A stretch of 64,000 nucleotides of DNA from Pedobacter sp. R20-19 (lineage in GTDB: Bacteria; Bacteroidota; Bacteroidia; Sphingobacteriales; Sphingobacteriaceae): contig NZ_JCKI01000002.1 of the NCBI RefSeq assembly GCF_000708265.2, forward strand, positions 124,001-188,000, read 5' to 3'. Every line of letters starts with the position of its first letter. Position 1 is the first letter of the stretch. Below are positions 59,582-64,000 of this stretch, piece after piece. Under the pieces are notes generated by a model. The model saw only the letters and a program-made list of their open reading frames with translations. It made no database searches and was not told where the DNA came from. Both the position numbers and the translations under genes were made by a program.

Positions 59582-60646
59582 ATGATGCTATTTAATTATT
59601 TACGCCTTTTACTACTTCCTTTCTCCTTAATTTATGGAATGGCCATCACACTTCGTAAAAAGCTTTACGATTGGGGATTAATGCCTTCTGTTAAGTTTGA
59701 ATTGCCAGTAATTTGCGTGGGCAACTTAGCGGTTGGTGGTTCTGGGAAAACGCCAACAACTGAATATCTGGTTAGGTTATTAGCAAATTATAAAATTGCT
59801 ATTTTAAGCAGAGGATATGGCCGTAAAACGAAGGGATTTAAATTGGCTGATCATGATGCAACTGCCGAAAGCATTGGAGATGAACCTTTACAATATTATC
59901 AAAAGTTTGAAGGGGTAACGGTAGCCGTTTGTGAAGATCGGGTTAAAGGCATAGAAAAACTTAAAGAAAACCATGATCTGATTATTTTAGATGATGCATT
60001 TCAGCATCGACGTGTAAAGGCAGGTCTTAATATCTTACTTTTTGAGTTTCGTAAACTAGGTACCTTGCAGTTTCTACTGCCAGCCGGGAATTTGCGTGAT
60101 GTTTTTTCATCGAGAAAAAGAGCTGAAGTTTTGCTGGTTACCAAATCACCTGTTCCGCTTTTGCATGTAGCACAACAAGCATCTGTGAATGAGTTGCAGC
60201 CCAATAATACACAAAAAGTGCTGCACAGTTATCTTAAATACGGCAATTTGAAACACCTGTATCTTCCTGAAAACCGTTCACTTGCATCCATTAAAGATTT
60301 TGAAGTATACTTGCTAACGGGCATAGCTAATCCTGATCCTTTAATTGAGGAGTTGGAAAAATATACCAAAACGATCAAGCACGAGAAATTTCCAGATCAT
60401 TATGCCTTTAAAACAGATGATATTAAGAAATTTAAAAGTGCTTTTGAATCGGGTAATGAAAAAGAAAAAATCATCATCACAACAGAAAAGGATAGCAAAC
60501 GTTTAAATGCTGCGGGATTTAAAGATTTACTGGTAAATTTACCAGTATATTTTTTACCCATTGAGGTTGAATTATTTGAAGAAGATAAGATTACCTTTGA
60601 TGAACTTATTTTGAACTATGTTAAGAGTAATAGAAGAAACCGTTGA
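59582..60646 (+). CDS. lpxK: Tetraacyldisaccharide 4'-kinase
   Basis: LpxK phosphorylates the 4' position of the lipid A disaccharide at the inner membrane. The 354-residue protein has an N-terminal membrane-associated helix and a P-loop GNLAVGGSGKTP (Gly-rich part at residues 52-57). The motifs RGYGRKTKGF and LIILDDAFQHRRVKAGLNIL follow. The two ATGs at the start are both possible. It overlaps the downstream nucleoside phosphorylase gene by 29 bases. Confidence 0.95.
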   Translation: MMLFNYLRLLLLPFSLIYGMAITLRKKLYDWGLMPSVKFELPVICVGNLAVGGSGKTPTTEYLVRLLANYKIAILSRGYGRKTKGFKLADHDATAESIGDEPLQYYQKFEGVTVAVCEDRVKGIEKLKENHDLIILDDAFQHRRVKAGLNILLFEFRKLGTLQFLLPAGNLRDVFSSRKRAEVLLVTKSPVPLLHVAQQASVNELQPNNTQKVLHSYLKYGNLKHLYLPENRSLASIKDFEVYLLTGIANPDPLIEELEKYTKTIKHEKFPDHYAFKTDDIKKFKSAFESGNEKEKIIITTEKDSKRLNAAGFKDLLVNLPVYFLPIEVELFEEDKITFDELILNYVKSNRRNR

Positions 60647-61433
60647 GTACATTAAACGTAAAACCGAGAACTTTCAGCCGGAAATAGGTATTATTTTAGG
60701 CACTGGCTTGGGTGGATTGGTAAAGGAAATTGAAATCGAACATCAGTTGATGTATTCTAATATCCCTAATTTTCCAATTTCTACTTTAGAATTTCATAGC
60801 GGTAAGTTAATTTTTGGAACGTTAAACGGAAAGAAAATCATAGCCATGCAAGGCCGTTTGCATTATTATGAAGGTTATAGCATGCAGCAAATTACTTTCC
60901 CTGTTCGGGTAATGAAGGGTTTGGGGATTAAAAACCTAATTGTATCTAATGCAGCAGGGTCGCTTAATCCGGCATTTAAAAAAGGTGATTTAATGATTAT
61001 TGAAGATCATATCAACCTTCAACCCGAAAATCCTTTACGTGGTTTAATTGAAAGTTCACTTGGCCCACGTTTTCCGGATATGAGCGAACCTTATAAACGT
61101 GCGATCATTGCAAAGGCCTTAAAGATTGCTGAAGAAGTAGATATAAAATGCCATAAAGGTGTTTACGTTGCCGTTTCCGGTCCGAATTTAGAAACCAAGG
61201 CCGAATATAAATATTTACGCTTAATTGGGGGCGATGCTGTTGGTATGAGTACCGTGCCTGAAGTAATTGTTGCCAACCACGCAGGCTTACCTGTATTTGC
61301 CATTTCAGTTTTAACCGATGAGGGATTTCCGGAAGATTTACAGCCCTTTAACTTAGATGAAATTTTAGAAGCTGCAGCCAAAGCAGAACCAAAAATGACA
61401 GAAATTTTAATCCGCTTAGTTGCTGAATTGTAA
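60618..61433 (+). CDS. Purine-nucleoside phosphorylase
   Basis: The enzyme releases purine bases from nucleosides using phosphate. The 271-residue protein matches the trimeric PNP family: IGIILGTGLGGLVKEIE (phosphate loop), GRLHYYEGYSMQQITFPVRV, VSNAAGSLNPAFKKGDLMII and DAVGMSTVPEVIVANHAGL with the base-binding residues. Its start lies inside the end of lpxK, so the two are co-translated although functionally unrelated. Confidence 0.95.
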   Translation: MLRVIEETVEYIKRKTENFQPEIGIILGTGLGGLVKEIEIEHQLMYSNIPNFPISTLEFHSGKLIFGTLNGKKIIAMQGRLHYYEGYSMQQITFPVRVMKGLGIKNLIVSNAAGSLNPAFKKGDLMIIEDHINLQPENPLRGLIESSLGPRFPDMSEPYKRAIIAKALKIAEEVDIKCHKGVYVAVSGPNLETKAEYKYLRLIGGDAVGMSTVPEVIVANHAGLPVFAISVLTDEGFPEDLQPFNLDEILEAAAKAEPKMTEILIRLVAEL

Positions 61434-61434
61434 A

Positions 61435-63432
61435 ATGGGTAAACTGGTTCAAATTTGTTTCTTCATCTTACTGCTTACGGGTATTAATAGGGCTTTTGCT
61501 CAGGATTTAAAAACCAGTATTAATAATAAAACGGAAGCAGATTCCATCAGGAAAAAACTTGATGGGAAAGATTCTATTGTCTATACTGCAAAATTTATCC
61601 GTTATACCAAACTTGGTTTAAGTAAGGATAGTATTGTATTGCTGCCTCTTGATACTTCTACCACTAATATTCAGAATTATAGTCCGCTTTTACAGCCTCA
61701 GCATCCCACCATAAATAACGGGAATATGGGGCTTTCTGCCAGGCAGTTACTTTATGAGCCAAGCAAAAGAATTGGTTTCGATGTAGGCTTTCATTCATTG
61801 GATTATTATGCCCTTACACCGGATGATATCGTTTATTATCAGGCCAGGACACCATTTACCAGCTTATATTTAATCAGTGCCGGACAGAAAGAGCAGCTTT
61901 TTAAAATGATTCATAGTCAGAATATCAAAAAGAACTGGAATGTGGGCGTTAATTTTAACCGTGGAGATTCGCGTGGTTTTTACCGTAGGCAGCGTGGAGA
62001 TAATTTAAATGTTGCTGTATTTTCATGGTATCAATCGCCTAGTAAGCGTTATAATATGTGGGCATCGGTTATTTTTAATACCATGCGGGCTTATGAGAAT
62101 GGCTCAAACACCGACCCGGCAATATTTGAACCGGGCTATCAAAAGATTGAAAGAACCGCTGAGGCTGTTAATTTAAGTACAGCCAGGAACCTGTATCGTA
62201 AAAATACTTTGTTTTTAAAGCAAACTTATTACGTTGGCCGCATTGATACTTCAGCTAATGCTAATAATTCTGTTTTACCTACAAATAAGGTAACTTATAC
62301 AGTAGAGTATAACAGCGATAATTATAGCTTCTATAAAAATGAACTTGATGTTAATAATGTGATGCCGGTAGGACTGGCAGACGCCACCTTCACCAACGAT
62401 TCAACGAAGGTGAAGCACCTTAAAAATGAATTTATATATAGTTTCTTTTTGCGCCCAAAAAATTCGACAGTAATTAAGAATGAATTAAAGGTTGATGCGG
62501 GCATCCGTCATGATTATTATCAGCATAGGTTTTTAGGTTTTAAGCCTGATGGCCTTACTTATGAGGAAAGTAAATTTACTTATCAAAACATTACGGTTTT
62601 AGGTTCTGCTGGGTATCGTTTTTCAAATAATATTGATTTTAACCTTGATCTGCAACAAATTATTCAAGGTGAAAATGCCGGGGATTACTTGTATGAAGCC
62701 AAAAGTAAAATTCTATTAAGTAAATCAGTAGGTAGGATCGAACTAGGTGCATATGTACAGAATCAATCTCCTGCACAACTGTTTAATTATTATCATGGTA
62801 ACCATTACAGATGGGACAATACAGATTTTAAGAATACAAAAATTGCCAACCTATCATTTAACTTTATAAACGATAAATATGAATTTACTGCCGGTGCAAA
62901 GTATTTTTTAACCAGTAATTATTTATATTTTGGTTTGGATAATAGCGATGGAACCAATGCCATTATACCCAGGCAGGTTGATGGAGACATCAGCCTGATT
63001 AGGTTTGATGTTTCGAAAAAGTGGCGTTTTGGAAGATTTGTGCTGGAAAACTATTTAGCTTACCAGAAAACAGATCAGAATGATATTTTAAGAACGCCAG
63101 AATTTTATACCTATAATAGTTTTTACCTGAATAACACCTTTTTTAAGGTGCTTAAGGCTAATATCGGTTTTGATGTAAGGTATAATTCTGAGTATGCAAA
63201 TTATTCATATTCACCAGCAACAGCACAATTTTATATTGGCAGTAACACGGTCTATCAATCGACGCCTATTGTTGATGTTTTTGTAAAGGCAAATTTAAAA
63301 AGGGCTAATCTGTTTATTAAATATGATTTCGTTAATCAGGGATTATTTGTTCCGGGTTATTATACGGTTAACCGTTACCCAATGCAAGATGCTTTATTAA
63401 AGTTTGGGGTAAGCTGGAATTTTTACGATTAA
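61435..63432 (+). CDS. Putative porin (Porin_10 type)
   Basis: ATG 61435 gives 665 residues with a signal peptide (MGKLVQICFFILLLTGINRA, cleavage near FAQ-DL). A TTG 15 bases upstream was rejected. The mature part alternates aromatic and polar residues in many predicted beta strands (for example FDVGFHSLDYYALTPDDIVY), typical of the large putative porins of Bacteroidota. It starts one base after the phosphorylase gene stop. Cargo is unknown; a nucleoside link is only suggested by position. Confidence 0.85.
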   Translation: MGKLVQICFFILLLTGINRAFAQDLKTSINNKTEADSIRKKLDGKDSIVYTAKFIRYTKLGLSKDSIVLLPLDTSTTNIQNYSPLLQPQHPTINNGNMGLSARQLLYEPSKRIGFDVGFHSLDYYALTPDDIVYYQARTPFTSLYLISAGQKEQLFKMIHSQNIKKNWNVGVNFNRGDSRGFYRRQRGDNLNVAVFSWYQSPSKRYNMWASVIFNTMRAYENGSNTDPAIFEPGYQKIERTAEAVNLSTARNLYRKNTLFLKQTYYVGRIDTSANANNSVLPTNKVTYTVEYNSDNYSFYKNELDVNNVMPVGLADATFTNDSTKVKHLKNEFIYSFFLRPKNSTVIKNELKVDAGIRHDYYQHRFLGFKPDGLTYEESKFTYQNITVLGSAGYRFSNNIDFNLDLQQIIQGENAGDYLYEAKSKILLSKSVGRIELGAYVQNQSPAQLFNYYHGNHYRWDNTDFKNTKIANLSFNFINDKYEFTAGAKYFLTSNYLYFGLDNSDGTNAIIPRQVDGDISLIRFDVSKKWRFGRFVLENYLAYQKTDQNDILRTPEFYTYNSFYLNNTFFKVLKANIGFDVRYNSEYANYSYSPATAQFYIGSNTVYQSTPIVDVFVKANLKRANLFIKYDFVNQGLFVPGYYTVNRYPMQDALLKFGVSWNFYD

Positions 63433-63763
63433 TTTTTTGATTCAGAGATTAACGAAGAATATTAATGTAAAGTCAAGTAAGTTTGTATAAACCATATGCT
63501 AAGACATAAGGAATTGAACTTTAGTGCTAATCAGATAGAGATTCTTCATGCTTCAGAATGACAGCCAAGCGGTAAAAATATCAGAACGCTTCTTAAGCTT
63601 TGATCAATTAACAACGATCGTGAAAGAATTTTTCAAAGTCTTAATTGTCTATTCGGTTTCTTAACTTGATTCTATAACTTAATGAAGCTTTAGTCCATTG
63701 AACAATAACAAAAAAAGCCGTTCTGAAATGAATCAGAACGGCTTTTAGATTTTTTATGATTTC
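63433..63763. other. Convergent intergenic region
   Basis: No gene was found between the porin stop and the stop of the minus-strand outer-membrane gene. A short REP-like fragment (GATTCTTCATGCTTCAGAA, 63540-63558, followed by TGACA) resembles a common Bacteroidota repeat. The terminator at 63713-63746 closes the region. Confidence 0.5.
63713..63746. terminator. Bidirectional terminator
   Basis: Perfect 14-bp arms AAAAGCCGTTCTGA (63713-63726) and TCAGAACGGCTTTT (63733-63746) with a 6-base loop and A/T runs on both sides. It lies 17 bases from the stop of the minus-strand gene and also faces the porin gene. Confidence 0.9.
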
Positions 63764-64000
63764 TTAGAAAGAATAACCAACTGAGAAACCTAATACACGG
63801 TTAGTCAATTTATTATCGTTATTCGTTCTTGAATCTTTAGGTATAAGGTTCGATAAGCCTAAACCATAGTTAGCACCAACTGAGATACCTGAATTTAAAC
63901 GGTAAGCTAAACCGAAGTTCGCACCAAATTCTGTACTGCTATAATTTTTGTCAGTAGCACTACCAAAAGATAAATCGTTTTCACCCGAACTAGTGATTGT
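63764..64000 (-). CDS. Outer-membrane beta-barrel protein (partial, C-terminal part)
   Basis: The minus strand is open from the window edge to a TAA at 63764-63766, encoding the last 78 residues. Strands such as TEFGANFGLAYRLNSGISVG and ANYGLGLSNLIPK end with RVLGFSVGYSF. The final Phe is the usual C-terminal residue of outer-membrane barrels recognised by BamA. It fits the OMP_b-brl_2 family (porin-family protein). The signal peptide lies outside the window. Confidence 0.85.
   Translation of the reverse strand, partial: TITSSGENDLSFGSATDKNYSSTEFGANFGLAYRLNSGISVGANYGLGLSNLIPKDSRTNNDNKLTNRVLGFSVGYSF

Overview
The window looks like chromosome of a Bacteroidota member of the family Sphingobacteriaceae, most likely Pedobacter or a close relative. 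This is inferred from the AT-rich sequence, the ribosomal protein variants, the family content (DUF4142, CbpA/CbpM, glutamyl-endopeptidase-type S9 peptidase, Porin_10-type porin, SulP plus carbonic anhydrase), TAnnTTTG promoter boxes and the class of intergenic palindromes. No rRNA or tRNA gene, complete insertion sequence, prophage or CRISPR array was seen.

Bases 1-12047 are the distal S10, spc and alpha ribosomal operons read as one plus-strand block: S3, L16, L29, S17, L14, L24, L5, S14, S8, L6, L18, S5, L30, L15, SecY, Map, IF1, L36, S13, S11, S4, RpoA, L17. L30 and L36 are very short genes that are easily missed. Several gaps in the block hold imperfect hairpins. A terminator-like hairpin separates rpsD from rpoA, and a clean terminator follows rplQ.

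Bases 12048-51340 are mixed housekeeping and accessory genes. They include a large secreted glycoside-hydrolase-like protein, an FAD sugar-dehydrogenase pair (catalytic GMC subunit and Tat-type small subunit), a methyltransferase, dnaK with a sigma-54-like promoter, a sugar 1-kinase/nucleotidylyltransferase pair, a HerA-like ATPase, cbpM-cbpA, an S9 peptidase, a multi-PAS histidine kinase, a small sigma/anti-sigma pair, xth, gpmA, an M42 peptidase, a GNAT/MFS pair, an acyl-CoA carboxylase beta subunit, a SulP transporter with beta carbonic anhydrase, and pruA.

Bases 51778-59287 hold three small secreted or membrane proteins on the plus strand. They are followed on the minus strand by a seven-gene, translationally coupled operon: FAD oxidoreductase, methyltransferase, type III polyketide synthase, FabZ-like dehydratase, FabF-like ketosynthase, acyl carrier protein and phosphopantetheinyl transferase. 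A fatty-acid-hydroxylase-family protein lies just upstream on the same strand. This is the best candidate for an interesting system: a private fatty-acyl supply feeding a type III PKS, probably for a phenolic or pyrone lipid. Bases 59582-63432 are lpxK, a purine nucleoside phosphorylase and a porin, and the window ends inside an outer-membrane beta-barrel gene.

The strongest unexplained signal is a dispersed family of 7-bp-period arrays, often exactly five units (35 bp). They fill intergenic gaps at about a dozen places, pair up as long hairpins in several, touch the dnaK stop codon and run inside one coding region. A 21-bp (3 x 7) alternating array at 28.2 kb may be related. Longer palindromic REP-like elements occur at 12.1, 15.6, 19.6, 22.4, 40.3 and 49.4 kb.
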